Below, in pieces: positions 26,345-37,642 of a stretch of 64,000 nucleotides of DNA. Made by a program: the position numbers and the translations under genes. The notes beneath the pieces are model-generated. The model saw only the letters and a program-made list of their open reading frames with translations, did no database searches and was not told the origin of the DNA. Each line of letters begins with the position of its first letter. The stretch's first letter is position 1. The DNA is from Diadema setosum (Eukaryota > Echinodermata > Echinoidea > Diadematoida > Diadematidae): the NCBI GenBank assembly GCA_033980235.1, contig CM067059.1, forward strand, positions 12,028,100 through 12,092,099, in the 5' to 3' direction.

Positions 26345-26950
26345 CAATCCAACCCAGAAATAAGTTAGTCTCATAAAAAAAGAGTAATATCTTACGAGTT
26401 CAACCGTACGAATTTGACTGAAATTAGATGAAAAGTAAGGAAGTATGAATTTATGAAATTTTGAAATTTTGATAATTTCTGCAAAACAGTTCTTGTACAG
26501 TGGAAATGAATATGCAGATGAATTAACTGACCATGTCATAACCTCGCAATTTTCCATTGATCATGTACACACACAAAAAAAGAAATGACGAAAATTCAAT
26601 GTTTTTGTCATTTAAGTCTGAGCATGATGTTATTCCTGATTGAATAACTTCAGAATAGTGATCTTTAGATATATCAAGATTTGAGCTCGGGCATAAGTAC
26701 ATTTTAGTGAAATACTGGAAATTTCAAAATTTAATGTACAATCCATATGGCAAGTTGTGAGGGGATGGCATGCTCACTTTGCCATTTGCATACTCATACT
26801 GACCGTTCAAGAACTGTTTCCTAAAAAATTAGCGAAACTTCAAAGTGTCATAACTTCCTTATTTTTCACCCAATTTCGATCAAACTTTTACCGTTGAACT
26901 CGTAATATTTTACTCTTTCTTATTAGACTAACTTATATTTTGACTGGAAT
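26345..26950. mobile_element. Foldback MITE, family F, copy 1
   Basis: About 606 bp whose ends are inverted copies: TAAGTTAGTCTCATAAAAAA with CTTACGAGTT near the left, and AACTCGTAATATT with TTAGACTAACTTA near the right. The core matches 57729-58338. The outer TTAA ends are eroded here. Confidence 0.75.
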
Positions 26951-27623
26951 ATTTGTAATAAGGAAGAATCTAACCTTCAGGATTCAAGACAAATCATCAA
27001 TATCAATCAATTCAAATCTGCTCTGAAAGCACAACTTTTTACAGTTTAAGCAAAATTGTAAAACATTGTATCATTACCATTCCAATTGTATGATTAATTA
27101 TTCTGTAGAAGTTTTTCCTTTTCTTGAGCTCATTTTGACATATTCATGAGCTGTAAGTGTTGTTGATTATTACTATCATCATAATTACATTCGTGTTCTG
27201 CGTCTGTCAATTATGATCATCTCTCCTATTTTCTTCCCACTTTTTGGTCTCCTTAACCAAAACTGCACCTTGCTATTTCTGCCTCCCTCCCCCTCCGAGA
27301 AATCACCATCTCGTATTTCCTACATTAACAATTACTAATTTGTACGAATTAATCTAGTTTCCGTCAACAATGAGGAAAAGTGAGACACACTCCCTTCAAA
27401 ATATTATGACAGTCAAAGTTCTTTGTAATCATCAAGCCAATTTGATAATTATGTCTCAAATGCAATGTTGTACAGCGTTGTTTTGATGAAGTTCGTGAAA
27501 TAAAAAAAAAGTAACTTCTTTGAAATGGTAATCTTGATTACGTGACTTCGTCACTCGAGAAGAATTGCGCATTTTGTGTCCTCAAAGGCCAGGATATTTC
27601 TTCTCCAAAAGACTCCAAAAGAA
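26951..27623. other. No gene seen
   Basis: AT-rich sequence between two foldback elements; nothing identified. Confidence 0.35.
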
Positions 27624-28144
27624 GTGTGGATTGAGTGAAAACAGCAACATTAGTAGAACACATCAGTGAAAGTTTGAGGAAAATCGGACAATCGATGCAA
27701 AAGTTATGAATTCTTAAAGTTTTGGTGTTGGAACCGCTGCATGAGATGACTACTAGAGGTTATGGCGTCATGTGTGGACAACAATATAAGGAAATATAAA
27801 GGGAAATCCACAAAATTCTTTTTTCATGAAAATTACACATTCCATCAACTTGATACTGACATAATAATCTATGTTAATGGTTGCAATTACTCCCCCTGCT
27901 TTCTGAAAGTGGTTAGTGAAGTGGTATTTCATTATGCTTATACAAAAATGAATTTTTGTGGAATTCGCTTTACATTTTCTTTATATTGTTGTCCACACAT
28001 GACGCCATAACATCTAGTAGTCTCCTCATCCAGCGATTCCAACACAACTTTAACAATTCATAACTTTTGCATCGATTGTCCGATTTTCCTCAAACTTTCA
28101 CTGATGTGTTCTACTAATATTGCTGCATTCATTCAATCCACATC
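27624..28144. mobile_element. Foldback MITE, family G, copy 1
   Basis: About 520 bp. TGGATTGAGTGAAAACAGCA at the left is mirrored by TGCTGCATTCATTCAATCCA at the right. The arms continue inward through CATCAGTGAAAGTTTGAGGA and TTATGGCGTCATGTGTGGAC. The same family is at 43215-43480 (half) and 48878-49447 (complete). Confidence 0.82.
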
Positions 28145-28779
28145 TGTCTTTAGGTTTGGGCTGCCTTTTACCAACTTTCTAAATTCGCCTTTTGATGTCC
28201 TCGGGTCTTCTGAATCTACGGTTTGAACTGAAATATAAAAGGAACATTACATTTTTCTAGCCCCATGGTAGACAATCAATAAAGAGTTCGAAACTTGTTT
28301 GGTTTCACTTAGATTGATTTAATATTTTTAGCGACAATCAGCTGACTGGAGTTCGGCATTTATGTCAAACTTTATTTATCTATTATATCGGAATGTTACT
28401 GCAAAAGAAACTTAGTATTGTAAGAAAATAAAGCAACTAATGTGTTCAGCCAATTTCTGGTATACAAGATCTTAATGCAAAAAACAACAACAACAACAAC
28501 AAGGAAGAAGAAAAACAGTTATTTCAGTCGAGGTAATTATTGGATAACTATACCAAATATGTCCTCTCATGACTTTGGACTCCATGTTCCCGTAAAAGCC
28601 CAGTCTTTCTGACGCCCGTAGCAATTTTGATTTTGCTAATTATAATGATTAACCATAAACTAACGCTTATCCAAGAAAGTTTGATATTTATCTATTACTA
28701 TTTATTGCAAAAATTTTATTGTTAAAACGCTGAATAGCTTCAAATTCACTCGTTGTACCCGAAAACGTGATATGAGGTG
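28145..28779. other. No gene seen
   Basis: AT-rich with a short CAA tract near 28483-28501. Confidence 0.35.
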
Positions 28780-29240
28780 TCTAATAGCCAAAGCTACTTC
28801 GTGAGTTGCGATTGTTCCCCTTTTCAAACTTCTCAGAAGGGACAGATCTCCGCCGTTCGTTCGACCTTGTCCATTGAACAGTTAATGGCGCTTCGAACCG
28901 CGAGTTATTCACTGTGCTATAAAGCTGAGGCGCACAAGCACTGACACAAGGCACTGTGGGCATTGTAGCGTCAATGGGCCAAGGCACCCGACAAGGCATT
29001 GACCTTTTGGGTTACGTAATAAGGGATAGTGAGTGCACTGACCACTATCGGTGATGTAAACGCATGCAGCATCTCGGGCACCGCGAATCCTTTCCATCTT
29101 TAGTCGTGGGAGGTGTAAAATGATGTGATGTAATGTTTCATAATTAGCGTTTCCTCCGAGAGTGCATCGCGTTAAGTGTAAGTGATAATTTGACAGAGAT
29201 AAGTTTGGTGGCAGATCAGTATTCACCATTACCCCCACCT
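28780..29240. promoter_or_regulatory. Repeat-poor CpG-richer island with a PAR-bZIP site
   Basis: GTTACGTAAT (29011-29020) is exact. The 109-codon minus frame (29238..28909) shows no known domain. Candidate cis-regulatory DNA. Confidence 0.35.
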
Positions 29241-29435
29241 CCCCTCCACACTCTGTATACCCTCCCCATTCCTACCATTATTTGATATGATATGGATCTT
29301 CTTTTGTTTTGATGCATAATGAATAAAGATGTTGTCAAATATAATTCTTCATAGTTGTATGATTGTCGTAGCATACCTCAACATTAATTTGTAAAACACA
29401 GATTATTCAGTGATCCTGAAGAGCGAAGAATATAA

Positions 29436-29656
29436 TATCTCGCAAAAAGTTAAAAGCCCAATTGTCGTCTCTACCAATACTGTACCATCCCTTTAAATAA
29501 CTGACTTTTTATTCAAGTCGTATCATCCCATATAGGAGTGTTATATTATAACACTCCTATATGGGATGATACGACTTGAATAAAAAGTCAGTTATTTAAA
29601 GGGATGGTACAGTATTGGTAGAGACGACAATTGGGCTTTTAACTTTTTGCGAGATA
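29436..29656. repeat. 221-bp perfect palindrome at the edge of a MITE
   Basis: Arms 29436-29545 and 29547-29656 are exact reverse complements around one central base (29546). Each arm holds about 60 bases of a family A MITE end plus about 50 bases of flank that includes TATCATCCCATATAGGAG. Confidence 0.92.
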
Positions 29657-29937
29657 CCAAGAAAACACTTATGATATAATACAGAGCATACCATTTTAAG
29701 ACGAATTCAAAGTTTATTTGATGAAAATCGGGTTTGGAATGACTGAAACATCCAAAAATAAAGTAAAACATATTTCTCAGCCATTTCAAAACCAATTTTC
29801 ATCAAATAAAAGTTGAATTCCTCATAGAATTACATGCTCTTTCATATTTCATAAGAGGTTCCTCATTGTCTCACCAAAAGTGTTAGAAACCTGAAATTAG
29901 GTCTCAACCAAAACATGATACGATACGATCCTTTTAA
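29596..29937. mobile_element. Foldback MITE, family A, copy 3
   Basis: Bounded by TTAA at 29596-29599 and 29934-29937, in the same orientation as 4277-4679 but with the central part shortened. The first 60 bases also form the right arm of the 221-bp palindrome. Confidence 0.85.
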
Positions 29938-31433
29938 CTCCACAATGCTGTATGATGCTCATAATATAAAGTACAGCAATCTAAAGGCCAGATTTTCTTT
30001 TTGGGGGAGTGGCAGGCTAGCGGATTGTCATAGGTGATATAACCTATGAGAGTAAACATTTGTTTTTGGTGAATATATGAATTAACATGTTTTCACAAAG
30101 CATTATATCAATAGTTATCAGCCGCAATGCCCAGAAAAATAAACTGCAAGCAAATCATTATCTTTTTAATGAAACGAAAGATAAATACTAATCCATTTCA
30201 TAAAAATTAATTATAGTACTGGTTTGATAATTTTACAATGATACATTTTCTAGTGGTAATCACTAAATTATAAACCACATGCGGTATTATTAATTGTATA
30301 ACATTACAAAAAAAAGAAAGTCTAGGACAGTTGTGAGTTGATGATATCATGATTTCATTATTTGTGTTTGCTTGTGTGCCTGTGTAATGGTTGGACCAAT
30401 GCCAATGTTTCCCGAATGCATGTGAAAATGTGAAATTTAAAGTTTTCATTCTTTCCCATGTGATTCTAACAATAAACAAACAACAAACTAATAGATAGAT
30501 AAGTCCATAACAATGAACAGGAAACTTCTTTTCTAAACTTTTGCTTGGAACATCCTATCATTGTACCCGATAAGAGGTGGGTGCATGGCCTCTCACATGC
30601 ACCAACAGATAGGAATTGACAACATGAATGGGAAAATTCACTCTCTCATTCTAGCCAGACCTTCCTTACCAAACCTCTCGTGGCCTTCAGCACGAAGAAA
30701 GGTAGAATTTCATGAAAACATCAGGGTGTTGTCTTCTGCAAATATATTATGTTCTCACAAGCGTAATCAATCGCATCGCTCAGCTGAAGTTTTACTCTTC
30801 CTGGCACGAAATGAAATTCATGTTTTCTAAAATAACCTCAAACTGGAGTGATCCGATACTCATTTTTCGTGACTTTCCCATCAAACTGGACGTAGTAAGT
30901 GACGCTAAAAGCGAAGGATATTAGATTTTTGTCTCCTATAGGTTAAAGATATAACGTGTAAGATAGTACAATAATCTTTTCATATAACGGTGTACACGTA
31001 TCATACGTTTCATTCATACCTCCCTGTTATTGATAACTAATGAAGTCTGTGGGAACTTTGCTTCAAATATCATCATCTTGTCATCATGAATTATTGGAGC
31101 CTCCGAATTTTACAGCATTTCCGGGTTGAGATTAGAAGGGATTGCTTAAATTAACCAAATCTTCACAAAGTCAGAAAAATATTTACAGAAACTTGCCCAT
31201 TTGAGAGAGAAATAGACCTTGTGATCTTCCATTAAAAGTCAATTGCCAACGTAATGGATGTATTTCAAATATAGGCAATTGTGAAGCCATTGAAAACTCT
31301 GCAACCGAAATCGAAACAACAGTATTATATAATCATGAACAATGAAGGGTGAACTAAATAGATGTTGTTGTTGTTGTTTTTGTTGTTGTTTTCCCCCATG
31401 CTATGAAAACTAGCAATGAATAATAAGAATCGC

Positions 31434-31466
<33 letters not shown>

Positions 31467-31539
31467 ACCAGCCAGCAACAGAAATGTAGTGTCTGAGAAT
31501 CAATGGGTTAACTAAAATGCTAACATTTCACTCGGACGA
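29938..31539. other. No gene seen; AT-rich, one A tract
   Basis: (GTT)n occurs near 31363-31392 and a 27-base A tract at 31438-31464, possibly a retroposed poly(A) tail but without an identifiable body. Nothing else. Confidence 0.35.
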
Positions 31540-32270
31540 TGGTCCTGTCCTGTTGTTATTATATCCGTTGCCCGGATTATACGAGGCACGAAAACCAGCT
31601 AAAAGGCCGATATTTTATCCGTTGTTGCTCTTGTTTTAGTGTTTCTTTTATTCTCTTTAAGGTGACGATATACAGGGCTTACACCATGAATGTCAGTACT
31701 GAATTTGAAAAGTTTATTAACAACAATAAGCACTTTTTTTCAAACTTATGAAACAAAAAGCAGAGGAGACTCGACCTGCTCAAATAATTGCAGATTGTAG
31801 AATTACGTAAGTGCATGTAATTGTGTGTTTGTGTGTGTGCGTGCGTGTATGTCTAGAGAGAGTCAGTCTTATGACAATACGCTTAAGGGTCTTGCGTAAT
31901 AATCGCCAAGCCGAATAAGAATTGACTTCACAAAGTGGAATGGAATCCCATTGAACGAAATGTAACTTCTTCACTGTATATCCATATATTCGATGCTATA
32001 GAACGCTCTAAACGTGCCTCTGCATTTCCTACTCGAAATAACCACAGACTGCTCCGCAATCAAGATACCTTCGGTCTTCACTTATTTCTGTAAAACTAAA
32101 TAGAAATGTCAAACAGCTGATAAGAACACGATTCCAGCATACAGTTTGGCAGCCATTTTGATGAGTGGTTCGAAAGAACTTTTGATCTAAAACATTCGGA
32201 TAAGGCTCTCCGTCACTTCAAAGAGATTAAAAAAGATCGATGCATTCACAATGTTGCGATGTGTAAATGT
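31540..32270. promoter_or_regulatory. Segment with two PAR-like sites
   Basis: ATTACGTAAG (31802-31811) has the PAR core with one flank base off. CTTGCGTAAT (31891-31900) is a hybrid. A GT/CG-rich short tract lies between them. Weak regulatory candidate. Confidence 0.25.
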
Positions 32271-32888
32271 TAGTCGTTATGACCTTTGTTTTTAATCAAA
32301 ACAGACTATGGATAATTATTAAAAAAAAAATCTGCTCAAGATTATTTCCGCTTAAAGATATCTTTATGAGTATTTTGAAACTTGGAAAATATCAAGGGGG
32401 GGGGGGTATTTCGTTACATTTAATTTTGAGTACAAGTCTAAAAGTGCAGAAATGAATTTCAGAACTTGCTTCTTCTTTTTTATTTCTTATTATAGTCCAT
32501 AATGGTGCGAAATATGCTCATCGCTTTTCGTGAAAAATATACTTCAAAATCAAATAAGATTAATATCTTAAGTCCGAGGTTCATTAACGTTTTGCCATTC
32601 TGCTCATCTGAATGTACTCTATTCGTTAATACCAAATTGAAATAGGTGTAGGAGCGGCATGCCACTCAACTTCCAACTTCCTAATGGTGTAAACTCGCGA
32701 CGAGTGACATCGCCACTTTATCTATAGCTAACGTGGTTGCGTCCAATATTTTTCCTTTCTTTTCATGAAAGCAATTGAAATGTTAAAAATGCCATAATAT
32801 CTATTTTCTTCGATTTCGTTGAAAGTGCTTCCCATTAAAAACTGGATATAGATTATTTTTCATTTTATTTCAGGAAGGCAACCTTGAG
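32271..32888. other. No gene seen
   Basis: AT-rich, with a G tract near 32396-32406. Confidence 0.35.
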
Positions 32889-33295
32889 TTAAAGTAATGG
32901 TATAGTTTTGGTTGATGTGAGGATTCAGATCTTAACGTTATACGAGATACTTAGAAACCACTTTAGGAAATGATAAAGAGCATACAATTCTAAGAGGAAT
33001 CCAAAGGTTATCTTACGAAAATCGGTTTTGAAAATGGCTGAGATACCCCAAAACAAACTAAAACAAAGAGATCCTAATAAAAGGTGGGTTTCACCTATTG
33101 TTAGGATCGCTTTGTTTGGGATTTTTCAGCCATTTCAAAATAAATTTTTACCAAATAACTTTGAAAGTGTATTAAAATTATAATGTTCTTTTATATTTCA
33201 TAAGCAGTTTCTCATTACCTTAAAAAAAAAAGTCTTCAAAAAACGTTGGAAACATGAAGCCCCATCTCAAAACCGAAACTGTACCATCCCTTTAA
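32889..33295. mobile_element. Foldback MITE, family A, copy 4 (diverged)
   Basis: Bounded by TTAA (32889-32892, 33292-33295), with the family A end GTACCATCCCTTTAA at the right. That end and the next bases (CTTTAAGCCGAGTGT) are repeated once more at about 33315-33345, a small tandem copy of the junction. Confidence 0.8.
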
Positions 33296-33404
33296 GCCGA
33301 GTGTTTGCCTCTTTGTTGTACCATCCCTTTAAGCCGAGTGTATGTTATAACATAATTATATTAAATAAATAAATCTAACATATGTGTAAATAAAATGTAT
33401 ATAC

Positions 33405-33406
<2 letters not shown>

Positions 33407-33457
<51 letters not shown>
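33407..33457. repeat. (AT)n microsatellite
   Basis: Pure AT dinucleotide tract, followed by a short GA tract. Confidence 0.95.
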
Positions 33458-33462
<5 letters not shown>

Positions 33463-33814
33463 GAGAGGGGAGAGAGAGAGGGAGAGGATACAGAATGTAT
33501 GCGTGTATCATTTACGTGTGTATATGTATGTGTGTGTAGGGGAATGTTGGAGAGAATTTAATCCTCTTTCTACACAAGAATCATTAAATTTCCATCCTTA
33601 TCATCATCATTCTCTTTTTGGCTAAAACGCAATTATACCCTCATCTCATATCCTACATCTGACCGGTCATTATTTTCAAGTCATGATAACCAGGAAGAAC
33701 ATTATCTGGATATGTTTTAAACTTTTTCTTTAGCAGAAAATCAATTTTCGTGTTCATTTTTGTATGATAAGAGGAAATTTAGTGAGATGATGGTATCATC
33801 AGCTTACTCATTTG

Positions 33815-33970
33815 AATAATATAAATATTGTTCGAGAACTGTTTTAAAAATATCATCAAAACTTCACAAATCAATAGCTTCCTAATTTTTATCCCATTTC
33901 GATTTAATCATTTCACTGTTTTGCTTACTAAATATTACTCTTTCTTTTTGGAATTAGTCTTAACTGGTTC
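33815..33970. mobile_element. Remnant of foldback MITE family F
   Basis: The order of words (GAGAACTGTTT, TCAAAACTTCA, ATAGCTTCCTAATTTTTA, CCATTTCGAT, TATTACTCTTTCTTTT, TTAGTCTTAACTGG) follows the right end of the 26345-26950 copy with many substitutions. Confidence 0.6.
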
Positions 33971-34379
33971 AGTGTTACCTTGAAGCGATAGGTCCACTTA
34001 CTACCCTCTTTTGCTTCAAACAACTTCAAAATCTCCTGTAGGCTCTCGCGAGGTTTCTAGGAGAGCTGTTGGTTCTTTGTCTGTTGGAAGGGCGCACTAA
34101 ATCGACTTACCCTAGATAAAATGCCGTTTTTGAAACCTGAAAGTTTGCTACAAGCTCTGGCCCGACAAAGCAACTAATGCATGCATATGTAATAACTGGA
34201 TTCCAAGTGTTTGAAACGAGTGAAGTATGGAAAGGCTTACTTGTTACTGAATACTCGGGAGTGTAATAGCATTTTCCATTGGAAATGATTGCATTGGAAA
34301 AGAGTTGTATCTTATGAGCTTTCCAAAAAACGAAAGAAATAATTTATTGTATGGCGTGTTTGTGTTTATGTGTGCGCTT

Positions 34380-34400
34380 GCGTGTGTTTGTGTGTACTTA

Positions 34401-34431
<31 letters not shown>

Positions 34432-34440
34432 GTGTGTGTT
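34380..34440. repeat. (GT)n microsatellite
   Basis: Slightly imperfect GT dinucleotide tract. Confidence 0.9.
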
Positions 34441-34489
34441 CTTTCTCAATGCTGAACTAAATACATTGTATTCATGTTCCCCTCGATCC

Positions 34490-35640
34490 TTCTAGTTTAT
34501 GTGCACCTCATTGGGTTATATAATGTTACATAAAGGACGTGGACAAACGGCTTGTCTGAAGGCAGTGACCTTGATTTGCCTCACCAAAAATGGTCTCCGG
34601 CTCCAAGCCCGCTTTATCCGTGTCACGCTCCGCCGACATAAAATACCCAGCCCCGATTACGTAATAGTTTTTTACTTTTTCGCCAAATGGTCTTCGCCGA
34701 GAGAACAGGGCACACAAGTGCGACTAACAGCATGAATGGAGGGATAGCAGCGACTTGCGTAATGTTGCGCAACGGTGTTGTGGTAGGGGAACCTTATGTA
34801 AGACGACGTAATTATCGTCACACACACAAAATAATAAATGGCGAGGTCCCGGCAATCAGACTTTTGTCTCCAGCGATTATTATTTGTCTCAAGGTGAGAT
34901 GCTGCAACACGTTCCAAAAACTTTTATACGCTGCAGTGAAAGGTCTTCCCAATACCCGAAACTATTTCTTGGGGTTTTACATGATTATAGTATACAGAAA
35001 CCATGTGATGACACGCTACACTACAGCTACACGCATCAGACACACTCTGTTCATACCACACCAGGTCATCTCCCATCATCGGATCTATTGTCACCTGAGA
35101 ATGCATCTTCTAGCTACGTGGAGTCACTTTCACATTAAGTGGGACCACAGGAAATCATGACGAGCGAAGACAAAGAATCAAGATTTACATGTTCATGTCA
35201 TTATTACCATCGGACTGACAGTGATCTCGCCACTGTATATTGATATGGCGTACAAAGATGCTGTTGGCAAAACCTGATACGGGGGGAAACCCCTAGTCTG
35301 GCGCAGTATCAAATATCACATTACATTGGTAGAGCTCTGTAGGCGTGTGGCGTCACAGACGCTGCAATCGCTACTCCCCTGTTCGCATTTCTTTACACGA
35401 TAAAACATCAACTTTGCAAATAGGACAATAATTATCGTCGGAGGATTACCTCTCATGCACCCCTTCCCCATTCGCCTAACCCGTTCTTTATCCCCCTCCA
35501 TTCTATAGGCATGTGGGCAAAACCTCAAGGCGTTTTCATCCTTACGTCCTATTTCTCAGGAAATTGTTACGTAACACGAAACAAAAGCGATAAAGCTGAG
35601 GAAGGCGACATTCTACGGTAAAGTATCTATATCAGCATGT
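34490..35640. promoter_or_regulatory. Richest PAR/C/EBP-site island, 3' of the bZIP gene
   Basis: Unique, CpG-richer DNA about 2-3 kb downstream of the CDS stop. It holds ATTACGTAAT (34656-34665), CTTGCGTAAT (34754-34763) directly followed by the C/EBP palindrome GTTGCGCAAC (34764-34773), CTTATGTAAG (34793-34802) and GTTACGTAAC (35566-35575). The 157-codon plus frame (34687-35160) lacks a plausible start context or domain. Candidate enhancer cluster. Confidence 0.45.
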
Positions 35641-36349
35641 GCATTGTAGAGCAACATGAAAATAAAGTAAACAAACATAAGTGAGCATAAAGAATGATAT
35701 ACGAGTCATGAACTTTCATAAGCAGATACAGGCATATCAAAATAAGGCCAATTTCCCATCATGATCAGATCAGCTTACAGACAATGGGACATGAAGGAGA
35801 TAGCAAAAGGAAAAACTATGTACAATCATCCCATAATGACCCACTCTGGCAAGATTTCATATGAGCGAGAAATGAGAAAATACGTCTATTTTGAAATAAT
35901 ATTTTACATTCCATTAAGCAGACCTTCACGTTGTAAGCTCCATGCCGAATGCTTCAAATCGTACGTAATCAACCTCTCGACAACCCCACAAATTGCCCGA
36001 GATTTGCGAATGGCTTGCTCGGGCAGACAAATCAACTGCAGATTTGAAAAAAAAAAACAACAACAAACAAACAAAAAGCGTCCGTGAGAACTTTAGCTCG
36101 GTTGCTGTTAAAACGATGTGAATGCATTTTCCGAAGCTTTTGTTGTTGTTGTTGTTGGTTTGTTTGTTTGTTTGCGGTTTTGTTTTTTTGTTTGTTTGTT
36201 TGTTTTGTTTGTTTGTTTGTTTTTTTTTGCTTCCAACCAAATGTGCACTTACAACGCTTGTATGAAAATTTCGGCACTGTCAACCCGGTCGAATGTCCAT
36301 AAAACGGCATCGTTAGAACTAATCCCCTATTTACAACACGATGACACTT
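35641..36349. repeat. Gene-free stretch with (CAAA)n and (GTTT)n/(GTT)n microsatellites
   Basis: An A/CAA-rich tract lies at about 36047-36078 and a GTT/GTTTG tract at about 36138-36230. They create poly-Lys/Asn/Thr and poly-Cys/Phe/Val frames that are not genes. The rest is unremarkable. Confidence 0.7.
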
Positions 36350-37642
36350 GAAATGACCGAACGCTGCAAAAAATGTCAGTCAAGTGATGTGAATTCACAA
36401 CACGGGGCACGCATAATCTGGATGTGAATGTGTTGGGGCGGCAAGTACAAGTAGGCTTTTGTTGCCACAGACACATCGCCCTTGATGAACATTTATAAAT
36501 AGGATTTAACGTACATTTAGGTAATGCGTTGAGATCTGAAATTATATTTATCGAATCGTGAGAGTCTGAGCAGGGCCTGTCATATTGAAATGTAGACCAT
36601 CTATGTACTTTCATAACTAATGTTTATCTCCGAAGAATTGTACAATCGTAATACAGTATCGTTTCTACGTCACCTCATAGACAGTTAATAGCGCTAAAAG
36701 GGAGATGTCATTGGATTGCAGGCGCATATGAAACAACATCTGGGTCAGGTTCGGGAGTGCTAACCTCAACATGAATAAAAAATACATCCGATCCGAACTG
36801 TCGGTGTCAGCTGAGTACACACTCTTTCTGGAAGCAGTTGATAACATCTGGTAGGCATGTGTCGATAGTCTAAAAAGCTGGCATCGGCAAATGCGATAGG
36901 TGTGTCTCACACTTATTGAAAACACGTTATTTACGATACATACATGTGATCATATGGGATTAAAAAAGATAATGTTCCGACAAAAATAAATCATACTAAA
37001 GAGACACGTAGTGATGTCGATGCTAGATCAGCAATGCGGAATAATTTTACAAAGCTTCTTCCCATATTATTGAGCAAACATTATTAAAAAAAGCAATATT
37101 TTAAGGCAATGAGCAAAGCGGAGTTACAGTATTTACATGCATTCACTGACGACATAAAGTTTCTGTAAACGCGCTGGTCCGATACGCAAAGTACATTATT
37201 GGAGGTATCCACGTTTTACATTTACAGAAAATGCGATTTTCACATCACAACAGCAACTAAAGTGATACATTACCAAGTTTGCAACTTGAGACAACTACAT
37301 CAAACTTATACAGCGTAATATCAAACTACGGAGAGACACAGGCCACTTCAGCTCATAATAAATACAAAAAAAAAGAGACGATAAAATATGCAGCATACAT
37401 TGCAGTCTTTTACATACAATACAATTTTCATATCAAAAACGTTCGCTCGCTCAAGTGCTAGGCATGGTAGGAAATTCCATGACAGGAACGAGTCACATTC
37501 GTGCTTCTGGCGCGCAGCTATTCGGGTATACACATTCAGGATGGCATTCGCGTAAAAAGCAGTTTGCAGCAACTACCAGAACTTCAAGCGTGTCTACGAG
37601 ATGCAACGATGATGAACGCAAAAATTGTACACAAGAGATTCC
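36350..37642 (-). other. Probable 3' UTR and downstream flank of the bZIP gene
   Basis: The sequence directly after the stop (TGA at 37645..37643, minus strand) is unique and of moderate GC for about 200 bases, then AT-richer. I found no canonical AATAAA or ATTAAA on the minus strand in the first 1.3 kb, so the 3' end cannot be placed. A TATAAA variant is near 36491. No other gene is visible. Confidence 0.3.

Noticed and set aside
34687..35160. 157-codon plus-strand open frame, the longest one not overlapping the bZIP gene
   Set aside because: No recognisable domain, composition like translated non-coding DNA, overlapping frames on both strands, and it lies in a segment better explained as regulatory.
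36350..37642. A polyadenylation signal for the bZIP gene
   Set aside because: No AATAAA or ATTAAA on the minus strand in this stretch. TATAAA near 36491 is too weak to place a 3' end.
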